A stretch of DNA of 10,035 nt from Oscillospiraceae bacterium (GCA_031266295.1 JAISBH010000293.1:1-10035), one strand, 5' to 3'; shown: positions 1-6,428, numbered from the stretch's first letter. Program-made: numbers and translations. The notes: generated by a model not told the origin, from the letters alone.

Positions 1-325
1 GAGAGAACGTGGGAACCGGTTGCGTTCCGGAACAGACTATCCAGGTACAACCGGTTGGTCGAAGCCGGTAGAACGTGTATCACGATGGTCCAGGCGAAGC
101 CTGGTCAGGTTTCGAAAGGGCGGATAGCCCTTCGCTGGGTCTGGGACAGAGTCCCAGGCTCCCCGCTGGGACGTTCCTCGTTCCTACGTACCAACTCCTG
201 CGCCCGCCAGTAAAACGCTATAAAGAAGTTGACAACTTACGCCATTGTGGCGGGCGCCACAAACTTAAAGCGCATTCGGTTCGCAAACCGAACAGCGTCC
301 CGCCGCAGCGATTCGTGCGGCATCC
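1..325 (+). repeat. Structured repeat, copy 1 (candidate ncRNA)
   Basis: This gene-free stretch is homologous to 9662-9970. Seen on the + strand is a row of hairpins: 50-54/65-69; 75-77/81-83; 90-95/99-104 (CCAGGC-GAA-GCCTGG); 116-121/127-132; 141-147/151-157; 160-163/168-171; a long-range 10-bp stem 200-209/248-257; 275-281/286-292 with loop CGCA; and 301-303/308-310, also with loop CGCA. Several pairs change on both sides relative to the second copy, which supports RNA structure. The first 30 bases or so (12-41) recur at 4518-4547. The left edge may lie outside the window. An 89-codon reading frame crosses it but is not conserved as protein in the other copy. The right end lies about 10 bp from the stop codon of the leftward gene, so it could also serve that gene's 3' end. 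The repeat is certain. An RNA function is inferred. Confidence 0.75.
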
Positions 326-334
326 CAGACACAT

Positions 335-1057
335 TCATGTATAGAATAACGCATCCGCCGGAATAAAATAAAGCGGCTCATCCAGGTCGGCGTCGAAGTC
401 GCCGCGTTCCGGCGCGTCCGCGTGGATTACGATGGCGTATATCCCATCGTGCTCGCGGCGAAAACCCATTACGCGCACCGCCTGTCTGTAAGCGGGTGGT
501 TCAACCGCGTCGTCTCCGTTATCTTCAAGTATGATACGCACGTTCTGATCGACTATAAACGCCTCGCGTTCGGACGCGGCTCCAGTAGGCAATTCAAATT
601 CCGATATGAAATAATCGTGATGTTCCAGCCTAAGCGCGACGAGCTGGTCTAGCGCGTCATAACTATTCCTTAAACGACTATAGTATTGGATGGCCCTGAA
701 TATGTCGCCGCGCTTATGCGCATACTCGGCTTTCACTTTGCGCAGATATGACCGTGTATCACAGAAGCCCGCCTCCGCAAGCGGGCGCAGTTTTGGTATC
801 GCGTCAGCGTATTTTCCCGCCTCCGCTCGTTGTATGGCGTCAATGTACTCCAGATATGACGCGCTGTCACCGTAACCTGCTGCCCGCTCGAACAGAACGC
901 GCGAGCTTTCCAGTTCGCCGTCCTCGAATTGCTCCGTCGCTTCACGGTAAAACACAGCGGAGTCTCCTCCTTCTCCGTCTCCAGCGAAGGCGGTTGCGTT
1001 AAATACAAGCGCGGCGATTAGCGCGCAAACTGATAAACCTTGCCACACTCTAGTCAT
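335..1057 (-). CDS. Exported TPR-like protein, unknown function
   Basis: This encodes a 240-residue protein of unknown function. Residues 7-25 form a signal peptide (hydrophobic core, then AFA before G26), so it is probably exported. Residues 34-145 look like helical TPR/Sel1-type repeats: aromatic and Ala positions recur, as in the DSASYLEYI block at 65-72 and GKYADAIPKL at 81-90. Residues 155-240 form a beta-rich, acidic C-terminal part that I do not recognise. The chosen ATG sits inside the end of the upstream gene (8-bp overlap), with GGAAG about 10 bases upstream. An ATG three codons earlier has that same site only 1 base away and is less likely. The overlap implies translational coupling and one transcript with the two genes before it. 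The DSA-Y--YI block is also present in the neighbour's product, so the two are probably relatives or partners at the cell surface. Confidence 0.8.
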   Translation of the reverse strand: MTRVWQGLSVCALIAALVFNATAFAGDGEGGDSAVFYREATEQFEDGELESSRVLFERAAGYGDSASYLEYIDAIQRAEAGKYADAIPKLRPLAEAGFCDTRSYLRKVKAEYAHKRGDIFRAIQYYSRLRNSYDALDQLVALRLEHHDYFISEFELPTGAASEREAFIVDQNVRIILEDNGDDAVEPPAYRQAVRVMGFRREHDGIYAIVIHADAPERGDFDADLDEPLYFIPADALFYT

Positions 1058-3173
1058 AGTCGCCATACTTCCAGTAACTATCCAGCATGTAGGCATTCTC
1101 CCACGGCACGGAGTTATCGCCCCCTACTAATACCCCTTCCTTCCAGGCTCCATGGTTTACGCTAGGTTCTGCGTCCTTCCCATTACTTATTACCGCAAAG
1201 CATTCGCCGTCGGGCAGCCCGTTCTTGAAATCGCCGAAGAACGCCTTATTATAGTCGCGCAAAACCAATCCACGACCATTGTGTAACGGCGAATACTCAT
1301 CGCCGTCGAACAGCCACATAGACCAGTGGAACGATTCGCGCAAGAAATGAACCAGATCCTCTTCCCATTCAACATCCACGCCGTTTATTGAGTCATAACC
1401 TCTATCAAGGATGGTTCTAGCTGACTCAACCTCGCCGGATTCCATGGCGTCGTATAAAGCACGCATCCGCTCATCGAGATAGTCCGGAATATACGCGTCC
1501 ACTCCATTATATTTATACATCTCCTTAGATCGATAACCCATAGCGGCGTTGTAAATCGAAGGCCCTTCAGGCAGGGATTGCGCCAAAGATATCATCCTGT
1601 CAACGCTGTCCAGCAGCGGGCGTTCGCCCTCGTGCACCCCTTCAAGCAGCACTATAGCCCATTCGATATCACCTTCGTCGCTGGCCTGACGCGCTTTCAT
1701 ATACAAGGATAGCGAATATGCCGGCGGTATGGGGAATTCGGTTGCATTCCACGGCTTATTACGGTAGTCAAACAAACGGTAACCCTTTTCATTATCGCTT
1801 TTTTGTATTTCCCACAGCCGATACCGCGCCGCGCTGTATTCCGCGCGTTCCACAAACGTCATCAACTCGGCGAACTGGATGTACTGGTCTATTTGCGCGT
1901 CATCCATATACGCGTCATTCTTCAGGCTTGCGAACAACTCAGTCGCTTTCTGCAGCGCCGGAACTTGTTCATACTGCGCGTAGCCCACACTCAGCAGCCA
2001 CAGCGCGGTATCGTACCTTTCGGACGGGTCTTCGGGTATCGGGAATGGCTCCGGCAGCGTAATGCGTTTCTGCGCGGCGATTTCCTTGTACTGCGTAGGC
2101 ATTGGCGTAACATGCGGATAGACGACCGGAGACGCGCCGATGGCCGCGCGGTGAGTGTCCGCCTCCGAGCCGTTCAAAGGCTGGAGATACTTCGTAGGTA
2201 TATAACCTTCCTTACCTTGAACCGTTTTTACACGCGTCCAGTCCTCGCCGTCGTCGCCTGAGACGATTTCAAATGTCTCAACGATATCTTTCTTGCCCAG
2301 CGTCCCCACAGTGTTAGCCTTCTTGGGTTCAGGGCGCAGGTTGACTGAATTGGTCGTTAGTCTTGCGTAATGATCTGTGGCGGGCGGCGCGGCCTTCAGC
2401 GCGGCGATATAATTTATCTCGTTGGCTTCGTCCATGTACTGCAATCGGCGGGCATATAGATACCCGACGGGCGCGCTGCGATCCGCGTCCGGGTCAAGCG
2501 TCGGCAGCGCGGCCAACGCCCACGCCTCGCCTTGTTTGTCCCATTCAAACTTAATCACGCGAACGACGTCCCACTGTTTTAACATGCGGTCATGCAGGGC
2601 GTTATCATTGTCATACTGCATTTTCTTCATTGGGGCTTCCATTTCAGGAATGACGTAGGCGAATCCGCCGATCTTAGCGTTCTTTGGCAGGGGTTCTTTA
2701 GTGATGTCAATATCCGGATTCGCGGTCTTTAAATTTACCAATAACGTCGGCGCGTCCTTGAAGTCCCCGACACGATCCAAAAGAATCATCGCGCTATGGG
2801 CGTCGCCATTCTCCTCCAGAGCGCGTCGCGCCTGCGCATAATCGTATAACCGCACAGTATCCAGGAATTCCATGCCGCTCAGCGTGAAGAACACGCACGA
2901 CGCGTCATACCATTCCTCTTTCGCCGCATATTCCAAACCTTCTATATAGTAATAGTAGGCCGCACTGTCGGCGTAGTTCTTTGTCTTTTTGAATAACGCC
3001 TTCGCCTGCTCATACTCGCTTGCGCCCTCGTTGAACAGGGACAGCGCGAGCGCGTAGTCACGTGAGGTTGCCGAATGGGAGTACAGCAACTCATCCAGCA
3101 GGGATGTTAACGGTATAAACAATAGGGCAAGTATGACAGAGACGATTCGTTTGGAATTACTACTGCGCCCCAT
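1050..3173 (-). CDS. Membrane-anchored TPR/SH3/MORN-like protein
   Basis: This encodes a 707-residue protein. Residues 9-30 are one hydrophobic segment after a basic start, so it is a signal anchor or uncleaved signal with the bulk outside the cell. Residues 38-150 look TPR-like (YADSAAYYYYIEGL near 67-80, GDFKDAPTLL near 136-145). Residues 167-247 may be a divergent SH3-like barrel. Residues 268-333 are a clear bacterial SH3 domain: NSVNLRPEP, a G-L-K turn, W312 and GYIPTKYLQPL. Residues 385-600 are further helical repeats. Residues 625-685 hold MORN-like strands (GRGLVL, FFGDFKNGLPDGE). Bacterial SH3 domains often bind cell-wall peptides, so a wall-associated or scaffold role is a fair inference; no catalytic motif is visible. 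The start has GGGGG about 8 bases upstream. It is the middle gene of a leftward series, 66 bp after the FN3-like gene, and overlaps the next gene by 8 bp. Confidence 0.85.
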   Translation of the reverse strand: MGRSSNSKRIVSVILALLFIPLTSLLDELLYSHSATSRDYALALSLFNEGASEYEQAKALFKKTKNYADSAAYYYYIEGLEYAAKEEWYDASCVFFTLSGMEFLDTVRLYDYAQARRALEENGDAHSAMILLDRVGDFKDAPTLLVNLKTANPDIDITKEPLPKNAKIGGFAYVIPEMEAPMKKMQYDNDNALHDRMLKQWDVVRVIKFEWDKQGEAWALAALPTLDPDADRSAPVGYLYARRLQYMDEANEINYIAALKAAPPATDHYARLTTNSVNLRPEPKKANTVGTLGKKDIVETFEIVSGDDGEDWTRVKTVQGKEGYIPTKYLQPLNGSEADTHRAAIGASPVVYPHVTPMPTQYKEIAAQKRITLPEPFPIPEDPSERYDTALWLLSVGYAQYEQVPALQKATELFASLKNDAYMDDAQIDQYIQFAELMTFVERAEYSAARYRLWEIQKSDNEKGYRLFDYRNKPWNATEFPIPPAYSLSLYMKARQASDEGDIEWAIVLLEGVHEGERPLLDSVDRMISLAQSLPEGPSIYNAAMGYRSKEMYKYNGVDAYIPDYLDERMRALYDAMESGEVESARTILDRGYDSINGVDVEWEEDLVHFLRESFHWSMWLFDGDEYSPLHNGRGLVLRDYNKAFFGDFKNGLPDGECFAVISNGKDAEPSVNHGAWKEGVLVGGDNSVPWENAYMLDSYWKYGDYD

Positions 3174-3219
3174 GGTAAGCCCCCAATCATGCGTGTTTAG
3201 CTGAGCGTGATCCCTATAT

Positions 3220-3248
3220 ATTGTAGCAGAATATGGTAATCACTGCAA
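3220..3248 (-). promoter_or_regulatory. Possible internal promoter for the 1050-3173 gene
   Basis: On the minus strand TTGCAG (3243-3248), a 17-bp spacer and TACAAT (3220-3225) resemble a sigma-70/sigma-A promoter. The -10 is good (5 of 6) and the -35 weak (3 of 6). The -35 lies over the last codons of the upstream gene. Transcription would start near 3213, giving a leader of about 40 bases. It may add to read-through from the promoter at 4278-4306. Confidence 0.45.
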
Positions 3249-4256
3249 TATTGAAATCAGTACAGGCGCGCTTTCGAGCAACCGGTCATCTGCGTATACC
3301 TCCAGTGTCAGCGGCTGTTCAGGCCATGAACCATCGTTATTACTGTATAGCTTGCTCAGCAGGCCTTGTAGCGGGTAGCAGAAGTTCCTTGAGTTATACC
3401 CTTCCGGATTCCAATCCGGCCACTCCGGTTCCGCCGTCTCCATGAATGCTGCGCCGTCGCTCGCACGTAAAACGAATTGCAGTTTGTCAGGCGAATGCGG
3501 CGCCCCTGACATTGCGTACAGGTAGAACGTCAGCAGCGGCGAATGGTCCTGAAACTCCATCGGCGCGTTGATAAGTTCCACTAGCAATGCGCCGCTGTTC
3601 TTTGCGTAAGGTTCGACAGTTGGAACGTCCGTGAATATCCGCTCGTCAGCGTACCTGAAGTGATCCATGCCCTGGGGCATAGGATATATAAGCAGATAGT
3701 CATCGGGCTGCATCAGCTTCAAAACGTCGTCGGCCATGTGCGGCGGCTTAACAGTAGTGAACGTCGTCTCACCCGCGCTGCGGGTCACTGGCACCCACCA
3801 GAGTAGTTTCCAATCGATCTCGACGTACGCTTTATATTCCGTGTCTGGTATCAGATTATCCAGTTTCACCAGGATGTCCGCTTGCGTGGACGACTTTACT
3901 TTATTGGATGCAGGCGCGTATATCAAACGCCCCACGCGATTCAGTTCGTTTATCACCAAGGTCGCAGATGATGTCAGCGTTTCGCGAACATCCATCTTTA
4001 TAGATGGATTGATAACGTCCTTGTTTAACCACAGATTCCCCGCGACGACCGCAACCGCTATCAAACAAACGAGATGCCACGGTCTTAAACGCAGCAGGAA
4101 GTTAATCAGCCTGCTTTGATCAATATCGTGTATCTCTATGGGCGAATTGGCTACCAGAGTGCGGAGCAGTACGGCGGCGAAGCCTCCCGCCTCGCTTGGC
4201 GCGGTGGCGGGCGTAGGCTGCGGCGTAGTTTGTGCGACGCGTTTCTTGTGCCCCAT
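3240..4256 (-). CDS. Single-span membrane protein with FN3-like region
   Basis: This encodes a 338-residue protein I cannot assign to a named family. Residues 1-58 are a Thr/Pro/Ala-rich then mixed cytoplasmic part. Residues 60-77 form one membrane span followed by N and K, so the larger C-terminal part should be outside. Residues 95-169 resemble a fibronectin type III fold: a LDNLIPDTEYKAYVEI block at 132-147 and a closing TTFTT at 164-168, the usual spacing of L-P-T-Y and the final strand. Residues 175-338 contain further predicted strands with many Trp, Tyr and Pro (WPDWNPEGYNSRNF) and no catalytic pattern. The start is well supported by AAAGGTGG at 4263-4270, six bases upstream. It is the first gene of the leftward series, with a good promoter just before it. 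A role in surface binding or envelope assembly is a guess from topology and neighbours. Confidence 0.8.
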   Translation of the reverse strand: MGHKKRVAQTTPQPTPATAPSEAGGFAAVLLRTLVANSPIEIHDIDQSRLINFLLRLRPWHLVCLIAVAVVAGNLWLNKDVINPSIKMDVRETLTSSATLVINELNRVGRLIYAPASNKVKSSTQADILVKLDNLIPDTEYKAYVEIDWKLLWWVPVTRSAGETTFTTVKPPHMADDVLKLMQPDDYLLIYPMPQGMDHFRYADERIFTDVPTVEPYAKNSGALLVELINAPMEFQDHSPLLTFYLYAMSGAPHSPDKLQFVLRASDGAAFMETAEPEWPDWNPEGYNSRNFCYPLQGLLSKLYSNNDGSWPEQPLTLEVYADDRLLESAPVLISILQ

Positions 4257-4277
4257 AAATTTCCACCTTTATGAATT

Positions 4278-4306
4278 ATTTTAGCATAACTTGCGCATGA
4301 ATTCAA
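4278..4306 (-). promoter_or_regulatory. Promoter of the leftward envelope genes
   Basis: On the minus strand TTGAAT (4301-4306), exactly 17 bp, then TAAAAT (4278-4283) matches a sigma-A type promoter (4 of 6 and 5 of 6). The start of transcription would be near 4271, so the leader is only about 15 bases and begins at the Shine-Dalgarno sequence (4263-4270). It lies 20 bp from the MITE-like element at 4326-4430. Confidence 0.6.
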
Positions 4307-4325
4307 CATATTGGGGGAGGCAATC

Positions 4326-4430
4326 TACCCGGCACCATTGCGTAAACGCGTAAGGGGTGTTTCTATGTGTATGGGGATACGCGTGCCACACACGTGCCCC
4401 CCTTACGCCCTTACGCAATGGCGCCGGGTA
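4326..4430. mobile_element. MITE-like element with 32-bp terminal inverted repeats
   Basis: Bases 4326-4357 and 4399-4430 are inverted repeats, 32 bp each with about 3 mismatches (TACCCGGC at the outer ends). They enclose 41 bp with a smaller hairpin (CGTG-ccaca-CACG). There is no coding capacity and no convincing target duplication; only a weak TC on either side can be proposed. Size and symmetry fit a miniature inverted-repeat element or a large extragenic palindrome. It directly abuts the inverted module at 4434-4500. No transposase is present in the window, so the family is unknown. Confidence 0.55.
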
Positions 4431-4433
4431 TCT

Positions 4434-4500
4434 CGTAACGTAGCCGACAACCCTCATCGCCCCCGCAGGGGGAGATGTCGCCGCAGCGACAGAGGGGGTT
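4434..4500 (-). repeat. Repeat module C, inverted copy
   Basis: The reverse complement of this 67-bp stretch matches 9596-9662 at 64 of 67 positions. It contains two small hairpins: GTCGC-TGCG-GCGAC, and a C-run/G-run stem whose loop differs between the copies (TGC here). No reading frame is conserved in a way that suggests protein. It lies between the MITE-like element and the fragment at 4518-4547, whereas in the other copy it runs straight into the structured repeat. Confidence 0.8.
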
Positions 4501-4517
4501 CCCCGCGGGTGTGCTTC

Positions 4518-4547
4518 GATAGTCTGTTCTGGAACGCAACCGGTTCC
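4518..4547 (-). repeat. Fragment of the structured repeat's 5' end
   Basis: The reverse complement matches 12-41 of the window at 29 of 30 positions (GGAACCGGTTGCGTTCC followed by GAACAGACTATC). Only the leading edge of the structured repeat is present; none of its conserved hairpins follow. This shows the family is modular or has been partly deleted here. Confidence 0.75.
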
Positions 4548-4587
4548 TCGTTCCAAGCCCCGGGGGAGGTCGGGAGGGGGATCGCAA

Positions 4588-4638
4588 TTGAGCGTAGCGA
4601 GGGCGCGCAGCGCACTTCCCGAAGGCGCGGATGCGCCG
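4588..4638 (-). repeat. Repeat module B, inverted copy
   Basis: The reverse complement matches 9504-9554 at 50 of 51 positions. It is GC-rich with self-complementary GCGC stretches around a TTCG turn. It sits about 20 bp upstream of the tRNA promoter. In both places it is the module furthest from module C on the same side, but the spacer between B and C is longer here because the 4518-4547 fragment lies between them. Confidence 0.8.
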
Positions 4639-4659
4639 CCGCGGCGGAATAAGCGCGTA

Positions 4660-4690
4660 TTGACAACCCCGCGCCGCTGTGCTATATAAT
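4660..4690 (+). promoter_or_regulatory. Promoter of tRNA-Arg
   Basis: A perfect TTGACA (4660-4665) is followed by TATATAAT: TATATA at 4683-4688 gives a 17-bp spacer, and the perfect TATAAT at 4685-4690 gives 19 bp. The tRNA begins 7 bp after the -10, so transcription should start at or just before the mature 5' end. Confidence 0.8.
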
Positions 4691-4697
4691 CTCTTAT

Positions 4698-4774
4698 GCG
4701 CCTGTAGCTCAGCAGGATAGAGCGATCGCCTCCTAAGCGGTAGGCCCCGGGTTCGAATCCCGGCAGGCGCGCCA
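4698..4774 (+). tRNA. tRNA-Arg (anticodon CCT), CCA encoded
   Basis: This folds as a full cloverleaf. The acceptor stem pairs 4698-4704 with 4764-4770 (GCGCCTG/CAGGCGC). The D stem is GCTC/GAGC. The anticodon stem pairs 4725-4729 with 4737-4741, with a T-G pair. The loop CTCCTAA has anticodon CCT at 4732-4734, which reads AGG (Arg). The T arm is CCGGG-TTCGAAT-CCCGG. The discriminator is G4771, and CCA is encoded at 4772-4774. It has its own promoter and terminator and so is a one-gene unit. Confidence 0.97.
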
Positions 4775-4778
4775 GGCA

Positions 4779-4818
4779 AGCCCCCGCAAGGATCAGAGTT
4801 CTTGAGGGGCTATTTTTT
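4779..4818 (+). terminator. Intrinsic terminator of tRNA-Arg
   Basis: AGCCCC (4779-4784) pairs with GGGGCT (4806-4811), and CAAG (4787-4790) with CTTG (4801-4804), across a 10-base loop. A T run (4813-4818) follows. It lies 4 bases after the CCA end and shields the origin region from tRNA transcription. Confidence 0.85.
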
Positions 4819-4841
4819 GTATGATTGTCCGGCTCATCAAC

Positions 4842-4906
4842 TTTTCCACATTCTGGCATGTGGACAACCTTCAAAATCTGGTGTGGAAAAATCTGGTCCT
4901 TCCACA
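4842..4906. promoter_or_regulatory. Left DnaA-box cluster
   Basis: The boxes are TTTTCCACA at 4842-4850 (+), TTGTCCACA at 4859-4867 (-), TTTTCCACA at 4882-4890 (-), and a weak CCTTCCACA at 4898-4906 (+). The first three each differ from TTATCCACA by one base. The outer ones face each other in a + - - + order. The cluster ends just before the dnaA -35. Confidence 0.75.
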
Positions 4907-4913
4907 TACCCTC

Positions 4914-4942
4914 TTGCCATCCAGCGCAGAATTTGCTATTAT
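4914..4942 (+). promoter_or_regulatory. Promoter of dnaA
   Basis: TTGCCA (4914-4919), a 17-bp spacer and TATTAT (4937-4942) form a good sigma-A type promoter. Transcription would start near 4949 and give a leader of about 150 bases that includes the right DnaA-box cluster. Boxes on both sides suggest that DnaA represses its own synthesis, as known in other bacteria. Confidence 0.65.
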
Positions 4943-4987
4943 ATGCCTGTTTTTGGAGATTAGCACGGCGGCGTGCGGTCGGTTGGT

Positions 4988-5024
4988 TGTGGACAACCTG
5001 TGGGTATATGCGGATTTATCCACA
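4988..5024. promoter_or_regulatory. Right DnaA-box cluster with a perfect box
   Basis: The boxes are TTGTCCACA at 4988-4996 (-), a weak ATACCCACA at 4999-5007 (-), and a perfect TTATCCACA at 5016-5024 (+). The 5016-5024 box is the consensus high-affinity form. They lie between the dnaA transcription start and the dnaA start codon. Confidence 0.75.
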
Positions 5025-5102
5025 ATTATACCAGATCGGTAAAGATGGTTGAGGCGTATTATGCACGGCGAGGCGACGCGGTGCATCGAAGGGAGTCCAG
5101 AC

Positions 5103-6428
5103 ATGGATCGGGAGCTAAGCGTCGACGTATGGGAAAAGGCGTGCAAACTGTTGCGCGCGGAGATGACCGAGGTTTCGTACGATACGTGGATCGCCACGCT
5201 GAAATTGATCCAGTTCACCGGGGACGCGATGTTGCTGGAGTATGTGGATACCATGCACCGTACGATGCTGGGGCGGTACTCCACGCTGATAGGCAATGCG
5301 GTAAACGTTTCCGCAGGGCGGCGAGTCAACCTGCAGTTTCTAACGGTGCAGGAGGCGGCCGCCGTCATCCAACAGGAGGAAACCGACAAGAAGACAGGTT
5401 CTCCGACGACGCTTAACCCGCGCTATACATTCGATACATTCGTCGTCGGCAACTCGAACCGTTTCGCGCGTGCGGCGGCGCTGGCAGTGGCCGAGGCTCC
5501 GGCCGAGGCATACAATCCGCTGTTTATATACGGCGGCGTTGGATTGGGCAAGACGCATCTAATGCACGCGATCGGGCACTTTATAAAGCAGCAGTATGCG
5601 ACGACGCAGTTGCTGTATATCAGTTCCGAATCGTTCACAAACGAGCTGATCAGCGCGATCCAGAAGAACAAGAACGCCGAGTTCCGAGAGCGGTTCCGCA
5701 ACGTGGACGTGCTGATGGTCGACGACATACAGTTCATCGCTGGGCGCGACTCGACGCAGGAGGAGTTCTTCCACACGTTCAACGCGCTGCACACGGCTGG
5801 TAAGCAGATCGTTATATCCTCCGACCGCCCGCCCAACGAGATAGCGCGGCTGGAGGAGCGACTGGTCTCGCGCTTCCAGTGGGGATTGATCGCCGACGTG
5901 CAGAAGCCCGACGTGGAGACGCGCAACGCGATCCTGCGAAAAAAAGCGGAAACCGATCAGATCGAGGTGACGGACGAAATTATCCACCTGATCGCCGAAC
6001 GGGTCGATTCCAACATCCGCGAGCTGGAGGGTTCGCTGACGCGCGTCGTCGCGTACGCGATGCTGGCCGGGCAGCCGATCACGCCCCAGCTGGCGCAGGA
6101 CGCGCTGCGCGATATCTCATCGGTAAAAGATCCCAAGCGTATCAACTGCGCGCTGATTCAGCAGGCTGTCGCGGAATACTGCTCGGTGACGATCCAGGAT
6201 CTCAAGAGTAACAAGCGCAACCGCAACATCACCGTGCCACGCCAGATTGCGATGTTCCTCATACGTGAGTTCACAAGCGACTCGCTGCCGCGAATCGGCG
6301 ACGAGTTCGGCGGGCGTGATCACAGCACGGTCATTCACGCGTGCGAAAAGGTCGCGCTGGAATTAACGACCACTCCTTCGGTCAAGCTGATGGTAGAAGA
6401 TCTCCGGCGGATTATCCGTGAGAAATAG
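5103..6428 (+). CDS. dnaA: Chromosomal replication initiator protein DnaA
   Basis: DnaA binds DnaA boxes at oriC, forms an ATP-bound filament, opens the DNA and helps load the replicative helicase. The product is 441 residues, normal for the family. Domain I is about 1-80 (VWEKACKLL; SYDTWIATL), and a short linker follows to about 105. Domain III (AAA+) has Walker A GGVGLGKTH at 144-152, Walker B VLMVDDIQF at 203-211, sensor 1 IVISSDRPP at 236-244, the arginine-finger region RLEERLVSRF at 249-258, and sensor 2 NIRELEGSL at 304-312. Domain IV carries the DNA-binding signature PRQIAMFLIRE (379-389), SLPRIG and FGGRDHSTVIHA (402-413). The start follows AAGGGAG with 7 bases between. Upstream TTG (5049) and ATG (5061) codons in frame lack such a site and would add residues unlike the family. 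No dnaN follows. Confidence 0.98.
   Translation: MDRELSVDVWEKACKLLRAEMTEVSYDTWIATLKLIQFTGDAMLLEYVDTMHRTMLGRYSTLIGNAVNVSAGRRVNLQFLTVQEAAAVIQQEETDKKTGSPTTLNPRYTFDTFVVGNSNRFARAAALAVAEAPAEAYNPLFIYGGVGLGKTHLMHAIGHFIKQQYATTQLLYISSESFTNELISAIQKNKNAEFRERFRNVDVLMVDDIQFIAGRDSTQEEFFHTFNALHTAGKQIVISSDRPPNEIARLEERLVSRFQWGLIADVQKPDVETRNAILRKKAETDQIEVTDEIIHLIAERVDSNIRELEGSLTRVVAYAMLAGQPITPQLAQDALRDISSVKDPKRINCALIQQAVAEYCSVTIQDLKSNKRNRNITVPRQIAMFLIREFTSDSLPRIGDEFGGRDHSTVIHACEKVALELTTTPSVKLMVEDLRRIIREK

Larger units (their letters stand above)
4842..5024. other. dnaA: Candidate oriC / DnaA-box region
   Basis: Five good DnaA boxes and two weak ones lie in 183 bp just upstream of dnaA, in two clusters on either side of the dnaA promoter. 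This matches the common bacterial plan in which oriC lies next to dnaA. AT-rich stretches near 4930-4956 and 5014-5033 could open, but no clear unwinding element is proven. It may serve only as the autoregulatory operator of dnaA if the true unwinding site is elsewhere, for example downstream of dnaA. Confidence 0.65.

Noticed and set aside
1..325. HEARO / IscB omega-RNA, or another named ornate RNA, as identity of the structured repeat
   Set aside because: Size and multi-hairpin form are compatible, but I cannot match a family consensus from memory and no nuclease gene is present. Infernal against Rfam would decide.
75..344. 89-codon open frame over the left repeat
   Set aside because: It lies within the structured repeat. 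Copy 2 differs by insertions and stem-linked changes that do not preserve the frame along its length, and there is no clear ribosome site.
4434..4638. CRISPR array
   Set aside because: The repeats are two-copy, inverted relative to each other, and not regularly spaced with unique spacers; no cas genes are seen.
4789..4800. GGATCAGAGTT shared by the tRNA terminator loop and the gap after dnaA (near 6439)
   Set aside because: It is an 11-base match with no symmetry or shared context; chance is the simplest explanation.
4281..4907. 208-codon leftward open frame over the repeats and the tRNA gene
   Set aside because: It runs through the inverted repeat, modules B and C, the tRNA and the terminator. 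GC-rich repeats give long open frames by chance.
5049..5102. Upstream TTG and ATG starts for dnaA
   Set aside because: The ATG at 5103 has AAGGGAG at ideal spacing, and the extra 18 residues do not look like DnaA domain I.
5423..5926. Long antisense frames over dnaA and other genes
   Set aside because: They are shadows of strongly conserved coding sequence with biased codon use; none has a ribosome site or a recognisable product.
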